Of a stretch of DNA of 59,165 bases, positions 8,511-18,914 are shown piece after piece; position 1 is the stretch's first letter, and each line of letters begins with the position of its first letter. The stretch is from an uncultured Kiloniellales bacterium (GTDB lineage Bacteria > Pseudomonadota > Alphaproteobacteria > Kiloniellales > JAKSDN01): the NCBI GenBank assembly GCA_947258885.1, contig CAMYKD010000006.1, forward strand, positions 1-59,165. Reading direction: 5' to 3'. The translations under genes were made by a program, and so were the position numbers. The notes below the pieces were generated by a model that saw only the letters and a list, made by a program, of their open reading frames with translations, did no database searches and was not told the origin of the DNA.

Positions 8511-9533
8511 TTACTTGGCGCCGGGCAGCCCCTTGGTGGTCGAGTACTCCCAGTGCAGCGCTTCGCCCGGATGGACCAGCGGATGGATGGCGTGGGCCGC
8601 CATAGCCGCCTCGCTGAAACCGGAGAGGATCAGCTTCAGCTTGCCGGGGTAGCTGCTGACGTCGCCGACCGCGAAGATGCCGGGTTGGCTGGTTTGGCAG
8701 GTTGCGGGGTCGACGACGATATGGTGGTGGTCCAGGTCCAGTCCCCAATGGGCGATCGGCCCGAGGTTCATCGACAGGCCAAAAAAGGCGAGCAAGTGGT
8801 CCGCCGGAAGACGCCGCTCTTCGCCGTCGAGTGTCCGCACCACGACGGCCTCGAGGCGCCCGTGGCCACCTTCCAGGCCGTGAAGCTGGTAGGGTACGAC
8901 GATCTCGACCTTGCCGCGGGGCCCGGCCAGGCGCTCCATCTGTGCCACGCTTTCCGGCGCCGCGCGGAACTTGGCCCGGCGGTGGATCACGTAGACCCTC
9001 TCGGCCAGCTCGGCGAGCGAGAGGGTCCAGTCGACCGCCGAATCGCCCCCGCCGGCGATCGCGACGCGCTTGCCGCGGAAGGTCTCGCGCCGGCTCACCA
9101 TATAGTGCACGCTTTGGCCCTCATAGGCCTCGATGCCGGGCAGCGGCGGCCGATTCGGTCCGAAGGCGCCGCTGCCGGCCGCGATTACGACGGCCCGGCA
9201 GTCGATACGCGCGCCGGTCGAGGTTTCCAACCGCCAGCCATTTTTCCGGCGCGAAACGGCCTCGACCCGCTGGCCGAGGTGGTAGACCGGCTCGAAGGGC
9301 GCGGCCTGACGCTGCAGCCGGGCGGCCAGCTCGCCGGCCATGATCTCGGGATAGCCCGGGATGTCGTAGATCGGCTTTTCCGGATAGAGCGCCACGCACT
9401 GGCCGCCGGCGGCGTCCAGCGAATCGATCACATGGCTGCGCATCTTCAGCATGCCCAGTTCGAAGACGGCGAAGAGCCCGACCGGCCCGGCACCGATGAT
9501 GGCGACGTCAGTGTTGTGGATGGCGGCGGGCAT
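8511..9533 (-). CDS. ferredoxin/flavodoxin-NADP+ reductase, thioredoxin-reductase-like (YumC type)
   Basis: A 340-residue flavoprotein with FAD motif IIGAGPVGLF at the N-terminus, the second glycine motif VAIAGGGDSAVDW for NADP(H), and the C-terminal FAD contact GIFAVGDVSSYPGKLKLI. The C-terminal YSTTKG segment, which stacks on the flavin, is typical of the YumC-type ferredoxin-NADP reductases. The CxxC redox pair of true thioredoxin reductases is absent, so reduction of ferredoxin or flavodoxin is more likely than of thioredoxin. The GQCVALYPEKPIYDIPGYP segment is also family-typical. The start at the ATG at 9533 precedes the FAD fold by about eight residues; the upstream extension would run towards tsaE. 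It is convergent with divL. Confidence 0.85.
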   Translation of the reverse strand: MPAAIHNTDVAIIGAGPVGLFAVFELGMLKMRSHVIDSLDAAGGQCVALYPEKPIYDIPGYPEIMAGELAARLQRQAAPFEPVYHLGQRVEAVSRRKNGWRLETSTGARIDCRAVVIAAGSGAFGPNRPPLPGIEAYEGQSVHYMVSRRETFRGKRVAIAGGGDSAVDWTLSLAELAERVYVIHRRAKFRAAPESVAQMERLAGPRGKVEIVVPYQLHGLEGGHGRLEAVVVRTLDGEERRLPADHLLAFFGLSMNLGPIAHWGLDLDHHHIVVDPATCQTSQPGIFAVGDVSSYPGKLKLILSGFSEAAMAAHAIHPLVHPGEALHWEYSTTKGLPGAK

Positions 9534-9677
9534 CGCGACTCCGAAGGTCCGGGTGACGCCAAGGATGGCGGCGGACCGGCTCCTTGGCAAGCCCGCGGCG
9601 CGTCTCGAGGCTGTGGTTCCTGCGGCGGCCGGATGTGTTGTTGCCGCGCATCGGCATGGCCGCTAAAAGGACCGGTC

Positions 9678-10223
9678 ATGGCCGCGCCGAAAACGTGCAC
9701 GGATACCCTGCGACTGGATCTCCCAGACCCGGCCGCCACCGCGGCCCTGGCGGCGCGCCTGGCGGCCCTGGTCCGGCGTGGCGACGTGATCGCGCTGGGG
9801 GGCGACCTGGGCACTGGCAAGACCAGCTTCGCCCGCGCCTTCATCAACGCCCTGCCGCGCGCCGAGGACGAGCCGCCAAGCGAGGCGGCGGAGGAGGTGC
9901 CGAGCCCGACCTTCACCCTGGTGCAGACCTACCGGCGCAAGCCGGCGGATATCTGGCATTTCGACCTTTACCGCCTGACGCGCCCGGAAGAGGCCTACGA
10001 GCTGGGCATCGAGGAGGCCTTCGCCGAAGCGATCAGCCTGATCGAATGGCCCGAACGTCTCGGCCGCCTGCTGCCCGCCGACCGGCTCGACCTCATGCTC
10101 CATTTCACCGACCGGTCCGAGGCGCGGCGCGCGGACGTGACCGGCCGGGGCGACTGGACCGAGCGCCTGGTGAAATCGGACCTGCGAGGGTCCCATCCGC
10201 GAAAGAGACAAGGCCATGGCTGA
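9678..10223 (+). CDS. tsaE: tRNA threonylcarbamoyladenosine biosynthesis ATPase TsaE
   Basis: A 181-residue P-loop ATPase of the TsaE/YjeE family, which works with TsaB and TsaD to form t6A37 on ANN-decoding tRNAs. Walker A GDLGTGKTS lies at residues 42-50, SPTFTLVQTY is the switch-like segment, and WHFDLYRL and LIEWPERL are family motifs. It is somewhat longer than the E. coli protein (about 153) through a loop after Walker A (AEDEPPSEAAEE) and a basic tail. The start at 9678 is chosen because conserved sequence begins shortly after; earlier starts lie in shadow sequence antisense to the reductase. Its end overlaps amgK by 8 bases, so it opens a translationally coupled run. Confidence 0.92.
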   Translation: MAAPKTCTDTLRLDLPDPAATAALAARLAALVRRGDVIALGGDLGTGKTSFARAFINALPRAEDEPPSEAAEEVPSPTFTLVQTYRRKPADIWHFDLYRLTRPEEAYELGIEEAFAEAISLIEWPERLGRLLPADRLDLMLHFTDRSEARRADVTGRGDWTERLVKSDLRGSHPRKRQGHG

Positions 10224-11229
10224 CCGCGCCGATCTGATCGCGCGGTTCCTCGCCGAGGCCGGCTGGCCGGGTGCGACGCCCCGGCCGCTCGCCGCCGACG
10301 CGTCGTTCCGGCGTTATTTCCGGCTGGTCCGCGACGGCGAGAGCGCGGTCCTGATGGACGCGCCGCCGCCACACGAAGACGTGGGCGCTTTTCACAGGGT
10401 CCAGCGCCTGCTGTGCGGCCTCGGCTTCAGCGCGCCGCGTGCGCTCCGCGTCGACGAGACGGCCGGGCTGATGCTGCTGGAGGACCTGGGCGACCGAACT
10501 TTCACGCGCGCCTTGGCCGAGGGCGCGCCCGAGGGCGATCTCTACCGCTTGGCGGTGGATCTCTTGATCGCGCTGCACCGAACCTTCGCACCAGGGCCGG
10601 GCGGCGGCGGCGGGCTGCCGCCCTACAGCGACACTCGTCTGCTGGACGAAGCGGCGCTTCTGACCGACTGGTACCTTCCGGCCTTGGGCCGGGCGCCGGG
10701 CCCCGCCCAACACAAGGCCTATCTGGCTGCCTGGCGCGAGGTGCTGCCGGTCGCGCGTCGGGTGCCCGATACCCTGGTGCTGCGCGACTACCACGTCGAC
10801 AACCTGATGGTCCTGGACCGCCGCGACGGCGTGGCGGCCTGCGGCCTGCTCGATTTCCAGGACGCCGTCCTGGGGCCGCTCAGCTACGACCTCGTGTCGC
10901 TGCTCGAGGACGTGCGGCGCGATGTCCCGGCGGAGCTCGTGGCGGAGATGCGCGAACGCTACCTGGCGGGCATGCCGGGGCTCGACCGGGCGGCCTTCGA
11001 CGCCTCCTACGCGGCCCTGGGCGCCCAGCGCAACGCGAAGATCATCGGCATCTTCACGCGGCTCTGCCGGCGCGACGGCAAGCCGGATTACCTGCGCCAC
11101 ATCCCGCGGGCCTGGCGCCTCCTGGAGGGCGACCTGGCACATCCGGCGCTGGGTCCGGTGCGGGCTTGGTTCGACCGGGAGGTTCCTGGCGAGGCGCGCC
11201 GCGCGCCCGAAGCCGAGGGCCTGGCATGA
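10216..11229 (+). CDS. amgK: anomeric MurNAc/GlcNAc kinase (aminoglycoside phosphotransferase fold)
   Basis: A 337-residue APH-fold kinase. RDYHVDNLMVL (about residue 195) is the Brenner-type catalytic loop with the Asp base, and LLDFQDAVLGPLSYDLVSLL is the metal-binding segment. FRRYFRL near residue 33 is typical for this family, formerly annotated 'phosphotransferase' beside tsaE. In species with this arrangement AmgK phosphorylates N-acetylmuramate at C1, and MurU, encoded immediately downstream, makes UDP-MurNAc. Together they form a peptidoglycan recycling shortcut that bypasses de novo MurA/MurB. The start ATG at 10216 lies inside the tsaE end, and the stop overlaps murU by 4 bases (ATGA). 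Function is inferred from family and synteny. Confidence 0.88.
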   Translation: MADRADLIARFLAEAGWPGATPRPLAADASFRRYFRLVRDGESAVLMDAPPPHEDVGAFHRVQRLLCGLGFSAPRALRVDETAGLMLLEDLGDRTFTRALAEGAPEGDLYRLAVDLLIALHRTFAPGPGGGGGLPPYSDTRLLDEAALLTDWYLPALGRAPGPAQHKAYLAAWREVLPVARRVPDTLVLRDYHVDNLMVLDRRDGVAACGLLDFQDAVLGPLSYDLVSLLEDVRRDVPAELVAEMRERYLAGMPGLDRAAFDASYAALGAQRNAKIIGIFTRLCRRDGKPDYLRHIPRAWRLLEGDLAHPALGPVRAWFDREVPGEARRAPEAEGLA

Positions 11230-11969
11230 GCGCGTCGAAGACGGCTCCCAAGCGCGCCATGGTCCTGGCCGCCGGCCGCGGCGAACGCATGCGGCCACTG
11301 ACCGACAAGACACCGAAGCCCATGATCGAGGTGCGCGGCCGGGCCATGATCGACCGGGTGCTCGACCGCCTCGAGGAGGCCGGGGTGAAGCAGGCGGTGG
11401 TCAACCTGCATCATCTGGGCGAGCAGATCGAGCACCACCTGGCGGCGCGCCGCGGCCCGAGTATCGTTTTTTCGCATGAAGCCGAGCTGCTCGATACCGG
11501 GGGGGGCGTCGCAAAGGCCCTGCCGGACCTGGGCAAGCGGCCCTTCTTCGCGCTGAACGGCGACGTGGTCTGGCTGGACGGCGGTTCGCCGGTCCTGGAG
11601 CGTCTCGCCGCAGCGTGGGACAGCGCCGCCATGGACGTGTTGCTGCTGCTCCACCCCACGGCCTACGCCCACGGGTATCACGGTGCCGGCGACTTCTTCA
11701 TGTCGCCCGGCGGCCAGCTCCGCCGGCGCCGCGAGCGCGAGGTGGCGCCCTTCATCTTCGCAGGGATACAGATCCTCCACCCACGCGTCTTCCAGGACGT
11801 GCCCGCGGGCGCCTTCTCGCTCAATCTCGTGTACGACCGGGCGGCGGCCGCCGGGCGTCTGTGGGGTCTGCGCCACGACGGTGAATGGTTCCACGTCGGC
11901 ACGCCGGAGGCGCTGGGCGACGTCGAGAACGCCCTCCACCACCTGAGCCTGGGTGCGGTTCAGAGGTGA
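11226..11969 (+). CDS. murU: N-acetylmuramate-1-phosphate uridylyltransferase (nucleotidyltransferase)
   Basis: A 247-residue sugar-1-phosphate nucleotidyltransferase. The N-terminal LAAGRGERMRPLTDKTPKPM is the NTP-binding signature with the catalytic Arg and Lys. FFALNGDVVW (about residue 105) has the metal-binding Asp. WFHVGTPEAL near the C-terminus is the sugar-side motif common to MurU and RmlA-like enzymes. The short length without a left-handed beta-helix fits MurU, not GlmU. It follows amgK with an ATGA overlap, and its own TGA overlaps the GTG start of addB (GTGA), so translation is coupled at both ends. With AmgK it would turn recycled MurNAc into UDP-MurNAc. Confidence 0.88.
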   Translation: MSASKTAPKRAMVLAAGRGERMRPLTDKTPKPMIEVRGRAMIDRVLDRLEEAGVKQAVVNLHHLGEQIEHHLAARRGPSIVFSHEAELLDTGGGVAKALPDLGKRPFFALNGDVVWLDGGSPVLERLAAAWDSAAMDVLLLLHPTAYAHGYHGAGDFFMSPGGQLRRRREREVAPFIFAGIQILHPRVFQDVPAGAFSLNLVYDRAAAAGRLWGLRHDGEWFHVGTPEALGDVENALHHLSLGAVQR

Positions 11970-14900
11970 GCGAGGCCGCGCCAAGGATCGTCAATATTTC
12001 GCCCGGCGTGCCCTTCGTCGACACCCTGGCCCGGGGGTTGCTGTCGCGCTGGGAGGGCGATCCGCTGGAATTGTCCCGCGCCACGGTGCTGCTGCCGACC
12101 CGGCGCGCCTGCCGGGCGCTCGGCGAGGCCTTTCTGCGAGCCTCCGGAGGGCGGCCGCTGCTGCTGCCCCGGCTCGTTCCGCTGGGCGACCTCGATGCCG
12201 AGGAACTTCAGCTGACCGGTGACGAAGGGGCTCTGAGCGACTCGCTCGAGACCGGCCTGCCGCCGGCCATGCCGCCGCTCAGGCGCCAACTCCTGCTGGC
12301 CAGGCTGATCCTCGCCTGGTCCCGCGCCGAGGCGGGAGCCGCCGGCGGCCCGGTGCCCGGCGAAGACCAGGCCGCCCGCCTGGCCGAGGAGCTGGCCCGG
12401 CTGCTCGATCAGGTCGAGACCGAGGGCCTGGACTTCGAGCGGCTCGCGGCTCTGGTACCCGAGGACTACGCGGAACATTGGCAGACCACCCTTCGGTTCC
12501 TGAGCATCCTGACCGAGCGCTGGCCGGAGGTGCAGGCCGAGGAGGGCTGTATCGGTCCGGCGGAGCGCCGCCGCCGGCTGCTCGAAGCCCAGGCCGAGGC
12601 CTGGCACCGCAGTCCGCCCGCCGATCCGGTGATCGTGGCCGGGTCGACCGGCAGCATACCGGCGGCGGCGGCATTGATCGCCGTCGTGGCGAGACTGCCT
12701 CGAGGGCAGGTCGTTCTGCCCGGCCTCGACCGGACGGCCGATGAGGAGACCTGGGCGGAAATACGCGACGACCCGTCCCATCCGCAGCACGGTCTGGCAG
12801 CGCTCCTGGAGCGGCTGGAGGTGCCGCGCGAGGCCGTGGCAGAGTGGCCGGTTACGGGTCTTGCGGCGACCTCCACCAGCCGCGCCCAGTTCGTCAACCT
12901 GGCGCTGCGGCCGGCGGAGCAAACCTCCGAATGGCGTGCCATGGCGGGCGCTCGGGGCCGTGCCGGCCTGGAGGACGTCCTGGCCGGTGTGAAGCGGGTC
13001 GATTGTTCGGGGCCCGGCGAAGAGGCCACGGTGATCGCCCTGCTGCTGCGCCAGGCCCTCGCGGTTCCGGAGCGCCGTGCCGCCCTGGTGACGCCGGACC
13101 GCGGTCTGGCCCGCCGCGTCGCGGCGGAGTTGCGCCGTTGGGACGTCGAGGTCGACGACTCCGCCGGCACGCCGCTGGGCGAAACTCCGCCCGGCACCTT
13201 TCTCAGGCTGACCGCCGCCATGATCGCGGCGCGCCTGGCGCCCTTGCCGCTGCTCGCCGCGTTGAAGCACCCCTTGGCCGCGGGCGGGCTGTCGCAAGGC
13301 GCCTTCCGGGCCAGGGTCAGGGCGCTCGAGCGCGCCGCGCTGCGCGGCCCCCGGCCGGCGCCGGGATTTGCCGGCCTGATCGAAAGCCTGCCGGCAGAGG
13401 AGGCGGATCGGGAGCTGGCCGCCTGGCTCGCGGTGCTCGCCGAGGCCGCGGCGCCCTTCGTCCAAGCACTGAGCCGACCCCAGGCTGGTTTGGCCGAGCT
13501 GCTGGAGGCCCATGCCGCCTTCGCCGAGGCCCTGGCCGCCAGCGACACCTCGGCCGGCGCCGAACGGCTCTGGGCGCAGGAGGCTGGCGAAGCGGCCGCC
13601 GGTTTCGTCGCCGACTTGCGCGAGGCGGCGGGCGGCGCGCCGGCCTTCGGCGGCGAGCGCTACCCGGCCCTGCTCGACAGCTTGATGGCCGGCCAGGTCG
13701 TGCGCCCGCGCTACGGCAGCCATCCCCGCCTCGCCATCCTGGGACCCTTGGAAGCGCGCCTCCAGCACGCCGATCTGGTGGTGCTTGCCGGCCTGAACGA
13801 GGGCACTTGGCCGGCCGAGGTCGACCCCGGTCCCTGGCTCAGCCGGCCCATGCGGGCCCGCTTCGGACTGCCCGCCCCGGAACGGCGGATCGGCTTGGCG
13901 GCCCACGACTTCGCCCAGGCTTTCTCGGCGCCCGAGGTGTTCCTGACCCGCGCGACCCGGGTCGGCGGCACGCCCAGCGTGCCGTCGCGCTGGCTGCTCC
14001 GGATCGACGCCCTTCTGGCGGCGCTCGACCTGCCGGCCATCCAGGAGGAGCCCGGGTGGCGCGACTGGGCGGCGGCGATTGATCGGCCCGCCGAGGTTCG
14101 GCCGGCGCCGCCGCCGGAGCCGCGGCCGCCCGTGGCCGCGCGGCCGCGCCGCCTGTCCGTGACCCAGGTCGAGACCTGGATGCGCGACCCCTACGCGCTC
14201 TACGCCCGGAAGGTGCTCGAACTGGAGCCGCTCGACCCGATCGATGCCGATCCGGGCGCCGCCGACCGGGGCATCCTGATCCACAAGGCGCTCGAGCGGT
14301 TCCTGAAGGCCTATCCGGAGGTCCTCCCGGAGGATCCGGCCGCGGCCCTGCTCGCCGAGGGGGAGGCGGTCTTCGAGACGATCCGGGCCAAGCCCGGCGT
14401 CTGGGCCTTCTGGTGGCCGCGCTTCCGGCGCATCGCCAGCTGGTTCGCCGAGGCCGAGCAGGCCCGCCGCGGCGGGACCGTCCGCGCCTGGGGCGAGCGG
14501 CGGGGCCGCCTCGAGCTGGCCGGACCGGCCGGGCCCTTCGTGCTGAGCGCCACGGCGGACCGGATCGACCTCGGGCGCGACGGCGCGACCGCCATACTCG
14601 ACTACAAGACCGGCGGCCTGCCGGGCCAGAAGGACATCGAGTTGGGCTTCGCGCCGCAGCTGCCGCTGGAAGCGGCGATCGCCGCGGCGGGAGGTTTCGG
14701 TCCCGACGTGCCGGCCGCCGTGCCGGCCAGCCTGGAATTCTGGCGACTGACCGGGGGCGAGCCGCCCGGCGAGGCCAAGGCGGTCAGGGGCGATCCCGGC
14801 GACCTGGCCGCCCGGGCCCTGGAGGGGCTGTGCCGGCTGATCGCCCTGTTCGACAATGCCGCGATGCCCTACGCCGCACTGCCGCGGCCGGACCGGGCGC

Positions 14901-14977
14901 CGCGCTACAACGACTATATGCACCTGGCGCGGGTCAAGGAGTGGTCGGCCGGCGGGTCGGGGGAGGGAGACCCGTGA
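11966..14977 (+). CDS. addB: double-strand break repair protein AddB
   Basis: A 1003-residue alphaproteobacterial AddB, partner of AddA in the ATP-dependent helicase-nuclease that resects double-strand breaks for RecA. The first half is a helicase-like fold without a good Walker A (ATVLLPTRRACRAL takes its place), as expected for the alphaproteobacterial subunit. LAGLNEGTWP (about residue 610) is the conserved AddB/RecC-like motif. The C-terminal quarter is a PD-(D/E)XK nuclease: RGILIHKALERF and AILDYKTGGLPGQ carry the metal ligands. The start is a GTG overlapping the murU stop; longer starts would run through murU in another frame. The stop overlaps addA's GTG by 4 bases. Confidence 0.93.
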   Translation: MSEAAPRIVNISPGVPFVDTLARGLLSRWEGDPLELSRATVLLPTRRACRALGEAFLRASGGRPLLLPRLVPLGDLDAEELQLTGDEGALSDSLETGLPPAMPPLRRQLLLARLILAWSRAEAGAAGGPVPGEDQAARLAEELARLLDQVETEGLDFERLAALVPEDYAEHWQTTLRFLSILTERWPEVQAEEGCIGPAERRRRLLEAQAEAWHRSPPADPVIVAGSTGSIPAAAALIAVVARLPRGQVVLPGLDRTADEETWAEIRDDPSHPQHGLAALLERLEVPREAVAEWPVTGLAATSTSRAQFVNLALRPAEQTSEWRAMAGARGRAGLEDVLAGVKRVDCSGPGEEATVIALLLRQALAVPERRAALVTPDRGLARRVAAELRRWDVEVDDSAGTPLGETPPGTFLRLTAAMIAARLAPLPLLAALKHPLAAGGLSQGAFRARVRALERAALRGPRPAPGFAGLIESLPAEEADRELAAWLAVLAEAAAPFVQALSRPQAGLAELLEAHAAFAEALAASDTSAGAERLWAQEAGEAAAGFVADLREAAGGAPAFGGERYPALLDSLMAGQVVRPRYGSHPRLAILGPLEARLQHADLVVLAGLNEGTWPAEVDPGPWLSRPMRARFGLPAPERRIGLAAHDFAQAFSAPEVFLTRATRVGGTPSVPSRWLLRIDALLAALDLPAIQEEPGWRDWAAAIDRPAEVRPAPPPEPRPPVAARPRRLSVTQVETWMRDPYALYARKVLELEPLDPIDADPGAADRGILIHKALERFLKAYPEVLPEDPAAALLAEGEAVFETIRAKPGVWAFWWPRFRRIASWFAEAEQARRGGTVRAWGERRGRLELAGPAGPFVLSATADRIDLGRDGATAILDYKTGGLPGQKDIELGFAPQLPLEAAIAAAGGFGPDVPAAVPASLEFWRLTGGEPPGEAKAVRGDPGDLAARALEGLCRLIALFDNAAMPYAALPRPDRAPRYNDYMHLARVKEWSAGGSGEGDP

Positions 14978-17900
14978 GTCCCGCCGTCCAGCGCCGCGAG
15001 AAGGCCGGCAAAGCGGCCGCCGTCCAGAGACGCGCGGCTGAGCCGGAGACCTCGGTCTGGGTCGCGGCCTCGGCCGGCACCGGCAAGACCAAGGTGCTGA
15101 CCGACCGGGTGCTCAGCCTCATGTTGCACGGCAGCGAGCCGGCGCGGATCCTCTGCCTCACCTTCACCAAGGCCGCAGCGGCTGAAATGGCCAACCGCTT
15201 GGCTGCACGGCTGGCCAAGTGGACGGCCTTGGCCGACGACCGGCTTGGCGGGGAGCTCGAAGAACTGCTCGGCCGCGCGCCCGGCGAGTCGACACTGGTT
15301 ACGGCCCGCCGCCTGTTCGCTCGGGTGCTGGACGCGCCCGGCGGCATCAAGATCCAGACCCTGCATGCCTTCTGCCAGTCGTTGCTCGGCCGGTTCCCGC
15401 TGGAGGCGGGAGTGCCGGCTCACTTCCAGGTGCTCGACGAGCGCTCGGCGGCCGAGATGCTGACGGCGGCGCGGGAGGAAATGCTGGCCGCGGCCCGGCT
15501 GCCGGAGGGTGGCCCGCTGGCCGACGCCATTGCCGTGGTCACGGCCCATATCCACGAGCAGGGCTTCACCGAGCTGATGGCCGAGCTGATCAAGGAGCGG
15601 GCCCGCCTGGCCCGGCTGACTCAGGACCATGGCGGCATCGCGGGGGTGATCGCGGCGCTTTACCGCGTGCTGGAGGTCGGCCAGGCGGACAGCGCAGCGG
15701 CCCTGCTGGCCGAGGCCTCGGCCGACCAGGCCTTCGACCTCATGGGCCTGCGTCTTGCCGCGGAGGCCATGGCCGGAGGCTCCAAGACCGACCGCGCCCG
15801 TGGCGCCGTGATCGCGGACTGGCTTGCAGCCGCGCCGGAGGACCGGGCCGCGCGCTTTCAGGAGTACCTCTCGGCCTTCTTCACCAAGGGCGGCGAGGGC
15901 GAAGCTTACAAGGCGCTGATTCACAAGGAAGCGCTGGACGCTCTACCTGGGGCCGAGGATATCCTGGCCGGCGAGGCCGCGCGTCTCGAACGGCTGCGCG
16001 CCAAGCTGCGCGCCGTTACGGTAGCCGAGGCGACGGCCGCCCTGTTGCATCTGGGCGACGACATCCTGGAGGCCTACCGGCGGCACAAGCGGGCCAGGGG
16101 CCTGTTGGACTACGACGACCTGATCCTCGAGACCCGGAACCTGCTGGCGCGGCCGGGCGTGGCGGCCTGGGTCTTGTACAAGCTGGACGGCGGGCTGGAC
16201 CATATCCTGATCGACGAGGCCCAGGACACCAACCCGGAGCAATGGCAGGTGGTCCAGGCCATCTCGGCCGAGTTCTTCGTCGGCGCGGGCGCGCGGGACG
16301 AGGTCCGCACGGTCTTCGCGGTCGGCGACGCCAAGCAGTCGATCTTCAGCTTTCAGCGCGCCGACCCGGCGGCCTTTGCCGGAATGCGCGCGCATTTCGC
16401 CCGGCGGGCGGGCGAGGCCGGGCGGCGCTGGGACAAGGTCGACCTGCAGGTCTCGTTCCGCTCGACGGCGGCGGTGCTTCAGGCGGTCGACCAGGTCTTC
16501 GCCGCTCCCGAAGTCCGGGACGGCGTCCTGTTCGGCGAGGCGGGGCTCAGCCACGACCCGGTGCGCGTCGGCCAGGCCGGCCTGGTCGAGCTGTGGCCCG
16601 CCGCCGAGCCCCGCGAGAGGGACGAACCCGAGCCCTGGGAGCCGCCGCAGGCGCGCCATGGCGCGGCGGCCCCGCGCACGCGGCTGGCCAGGCTGATCGC
16701 CCGGCGGATCTGGCGCTGGACCCGGGCCGAGGAGGGCACCCACGACCCCGAGGCCTGGCTCGCCTCCAGGGGCCGGCGGCTCAGGCCCGGGGACGTCCTG
16801 GTGTTGGTGCGGCGGCGCAACGAATTCGTCGAGGAGCTGGTGCGCGAGCTGAAGCAGTACGACGTGCCGGTCGCCGGGGTCGACCGTATGGTGCTGACCG
16901 AGCAGCTCGCGGTCATGGACCTGGTCGCGCTCGGCCGGAGCCTGCTGTTGCCCGAAGACGACCTGACCCTGGCCACGGTGCTCAAGGGGCCGCTGATCGG
17001 CCTCACCGAGGAGCAGCTGTTCGACCTGGCTTATGACCGTTCCGGCAGCCTCTGGGCCGAGTTGGCGCGACGGGCGGAGCGGGACGAGGCGGTCCGGGCG
17101 GTCTACGGTATCCTGACGGCGTTGCAGGCCCGCGCCGACTACGTCCGTCCCTACGAGCTCTATGGCGAGCTGCTCGGCCGCGGGCGGGGGCGGGAAAAGC
17201 TGCTGGCCCGGCTCGGCCCGGAGGCGGCCGACCCGATCGAGGAGTTCCTCTCCCTGGCGCTCGCCTTCGAGCGCGAGCAGGTGCCGTCCCTGGAAGGCTT
17301 CCTGCATTGGCTCGAGGCCGGGGCCCAGACGGTGAAGCGCGACATGGAGCACGGCGGCGACACGGTCCGGGTCATGACCGTGCACGGTGCCAAAGGCCTC
17401 CAGGCTCCGGTGGTCTTCCTCCCCGACACCCTGCAGGTGCCGCAGGCCGGCCGCGGCCTTCTGTGGCTGGAGCACGCGGGCGGTCTCGCCTTGTGGCCGG
17501 TCCGCAGGAGCTATGACGGTGCAGCCGCCGAACGGGCCCGCGCCGCCGCGGCCGAGGCCCAGGACCAGGAATACCGCCGCCTGCTCTATGTCGCCATGAC
17601 TCGTGCCGAGGACAGGCTCTATGTCTGCGGCTGGAACACCCGATCCAAGGCGCCGAAAGCCTGCTGGTACCATTTGGTCGAGTCGGCCCTGCCGGTCCTG
17701 GCGGAAAAGGTCGACTTCGATTTCACCGGCGAGATCGACGGCGGCTGGGCCGGTCCGGGCCTGCGGCTCGCCACGGCGCAGGCGGCCGAGCCAGAGGAGG
17801 CGCCGGAGGCCGCGATCGACACCGGGCCGCCGGCAGGGCTGCCGCCCTGGGCGCGCGAGGCCGCGCCGCCGGAGCCGGCCCCGCCGCGCCCGCTCGCGCC

Positions 17901-18465
17901 GTCGCGCCCGGCGGCGGACGAGCCGCCGGTGCGATCGCCGATCGGCCCGGACGACGGCCTGCGATTTCGCCGCGGGCGGATCGTCCACCGCCTCCTGCAG
18001 AGCCTGCCCGATTTGCCGGCCGCGCGGCGTGCCGAGGCTGGCCGGCGCTTCCTCGCCGGACCGGTCCACCGGCTGAACGAGGCGCAGCAGGCGGAGATCC
18101 TGGCGGAGACCTTGGCAGTGCTCGACCATCCGGACTTCGCCGAGCTGTTCGGACCGCACAGCCGCGCCGAGGTACCGGTCTTCGGCACGATCGAAGGCGC
18201 CCGGGGCATCGAGGTGATTTCCGGCCAGGTCGACCGGCTCGTGGTGACCGACCGGGCGATCCTGGTCGTGGACTACAAGACCAACCGCCCCGCGCCCCGG
18301 GCCGAGGCTGACGTGCCCACGCTCTATCTGCGGCAAATGGCCGCCTATCGCGCTGTTTTGTCGGACATATACCCGGACCGGCCGATCGAGAGCTTTCTAT
18401 TGTGGACGGAGGGTCCGCGAATCATGCACGTCAGCGATGCCCTGCTTGCAGGCCACGGGCCTTGA
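14974..18465 (+). CDS. addA: double-strand break repair helicase AddA
   Basis: A 1163-residue UvrD/RecB-type superfamily 1 helicase with C-terminal nuclease. Walker A ASAGTGKT lies at residues 32-39. [14 protein letters not shown] is motif Ia, ILIDEAQDT motif [17 protein letters not shown] motif III, VSFRS motif [21 protein letters not shown] motif V and [16 protein letters not shown] motif VI. Near the C-terminus, GRIVHRLLQ and [10 protein letters not shown] form the PD-(D/E)XK nuclease core. The chosen start is the GTG at 14974, overlapping the addB TGA and preceded by GGGAGGGAGA. The large upstream extension is antisense-type shadow over addB. It ends 94 bases before trxA. Confidence 0.95.
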   Translation: MSPAVQRREKAGKAAAVQRRAAEPETSVWVAASAGTGKTKVLTDRVLSLMLHGSEPARILCLTFTKAAAAEMANRLAARLAKWTALADDRLGGELEELLGRAPGESTLVTARRLFARVLDAPGGIKIQTLHAFCQSLLGRFPLEAGVPAHFQVLDERSAAEMLTAAREEMLAAARLPEGGPLADAIAVVTAHIHEQGFTELMAELIKERARLARLTQDHGGIAGVIAALYRVLEVGQADSAAALLAEASADQAFDLMGLRLAAEAMAGGSKTDRARGAVIADWLAAAPEDRAARFQEYLSAFFTKGGEGEAYKALIHKEALDALPGAEDILAGEAARLERLRAKLRAVTVAEATAALLHLGDDILEAYRRHKRARGLLDYDDLILETRNLLARPGVAAWVLYKLDGGLDHILIDEAQDTNPEQWQVVQAISAEFFVGAGARDEVRTVFAVGDAKQSIFSFQRADPAAFAGMRAHFARRAGEAGRRWDKVDLQVSFRSTAAVLQAVDQVFAAPEVRDGVLFGEAGLSHDPVRVGQAGLVELWPAAEPRERDEPEPWEPPQARHGAAAPRTRLARLIARRIWRWTRAEEGTHDPEAWLASRGRRLRPGDVLVLVRRRNEFVEELVRELKQYDVPVAGVDRMVLTEQLAVMDLVALGRSLLLPEDDLTLATVLKGPLIGLTEEQLFDLAYDRSGSLWAELARRAERDEAVRAVYGILTALQARADYVRPYELYGELLGRGRGREKLLARLGPEAADPIEEFLSLALAFEREQVPSLEGFLHWLEAGAQTVKRDMEHGGDTVRVMTVHGAKGLQAPVVFLPDTLQVPQAGRGLLWLEHAGGLALWPVRRSYDGAAAERARAAAAEAQDQEYRRLLYVAMTRAEDRLYVCGWNTRSKAPKACWYHLVESALPVLAEKVDFDFTGEIDGGWAGPGLRLATAQAAEPEEAPEAAIDTGPPAGLPPWAREAAPPEPAPPRPLAPSRPAADEPPVRSPIGPDDGLRFRRGRIVHRLLQSLPDLPAARRAEAGRRFLAGPVHRLNEAQQAEILAETLAVLDHPDFAELFGPHSRAEVPVFGTIEGARGIEVISGQVDRLVVTDRAILVVDYKTNRPAPRAEADVPTLYLRQMAAYRAVLSDIYPDRPIESFLLWTEGPRIMHVSDALLAGHGP

Positions 18466-18559
18466 CGATGTGCGGGGGTGCCCCCTAAATGAGTCCGTGT
18501 TAAGTTTCGAGTCCCGGCCCCCCGGCCGGTCCCCCGACAACGGCCACAGGGATAGCTGC

Positions 18560-18880
18560 ATGACTACCACCAGAACCAGCGACGAGAGCTTCGACGACGA
18601 TGTACTGAAGGCCGACGGTCCCGTGCTGGTCGACTTCTGGGCAGAATGGTGCGGTCCCTGCAAGATCATCGCCCCGGCGCTCGAGGAGATCGCCGAAGAG
18701 ATGAACGGCCGGGTGACGGTCGCCAAGATGAACATCGACGAAAATCCCGCAACCCCGCAAAAATACGGTGTGCGAGGCATTCCGACACTGATGCTGTTCA
18801 AGGACGGCGCGGTCGCCGCCACCAAGGTCGGGGCCCTGCCGAAGACCCAGCTCGCCGAATGGGTCGAGTCGGTGATTTGA
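18560..18880 (+). CDS. trxA: thioredoxin
   Basis: A 106-residue thioredoxin with the active site WAEWCGPCK (Cys31 and Cys34), the buried Asp in VLVDFWAEW, and the cis-proline loop [11 protein letters not shown]. This is the general cytosolic protein-disulphide reductant. The start is set at 18560, where homology begins; the upstream 41 codons are not thioredoxin-like. Location after addA is frequent in alphaproteobacteria, but the 94-base gap suggests it also has its own promoter. A strong intrinsic terminator follows about 35 bases after the stop. Confidence 0.96.
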   Translation: MTTTRTSDESFDDDVLKADGPVLVDFWAEWCGPCKIIAPALEEIAEEMNGRVTVAKMNIDENPATPQKYGVRGIPTLMLFKDGAVAATKVGALPKTQLAEWVESVI

Positions 18881-18914
18881 CCCCGTAGCGCAGGCTTAGC
18901 CTCAGAGAGGAAAG

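Noticed and set aside
8511-9533. Thioredoxin reductase annotation for the flavoprotein
   Set aside because: No CxxC redox motif between the FAD and NADP halves; the C-terminal TTKG and loops fit the ferredoxin-NADP reductase type.
11960-14923. 987-codon minus-strand frame opposite addB
   Set aside because: Gly/Arg/Gln-rich shadow without any motif. addB on the plus strand has AddB and nuclease motifs.
15943-18336. 797-codon minus-strand frame opposite addA
   Set aside because: Same reason: no domain, biased composition, and complete overlap with the helicase motifs of addA.
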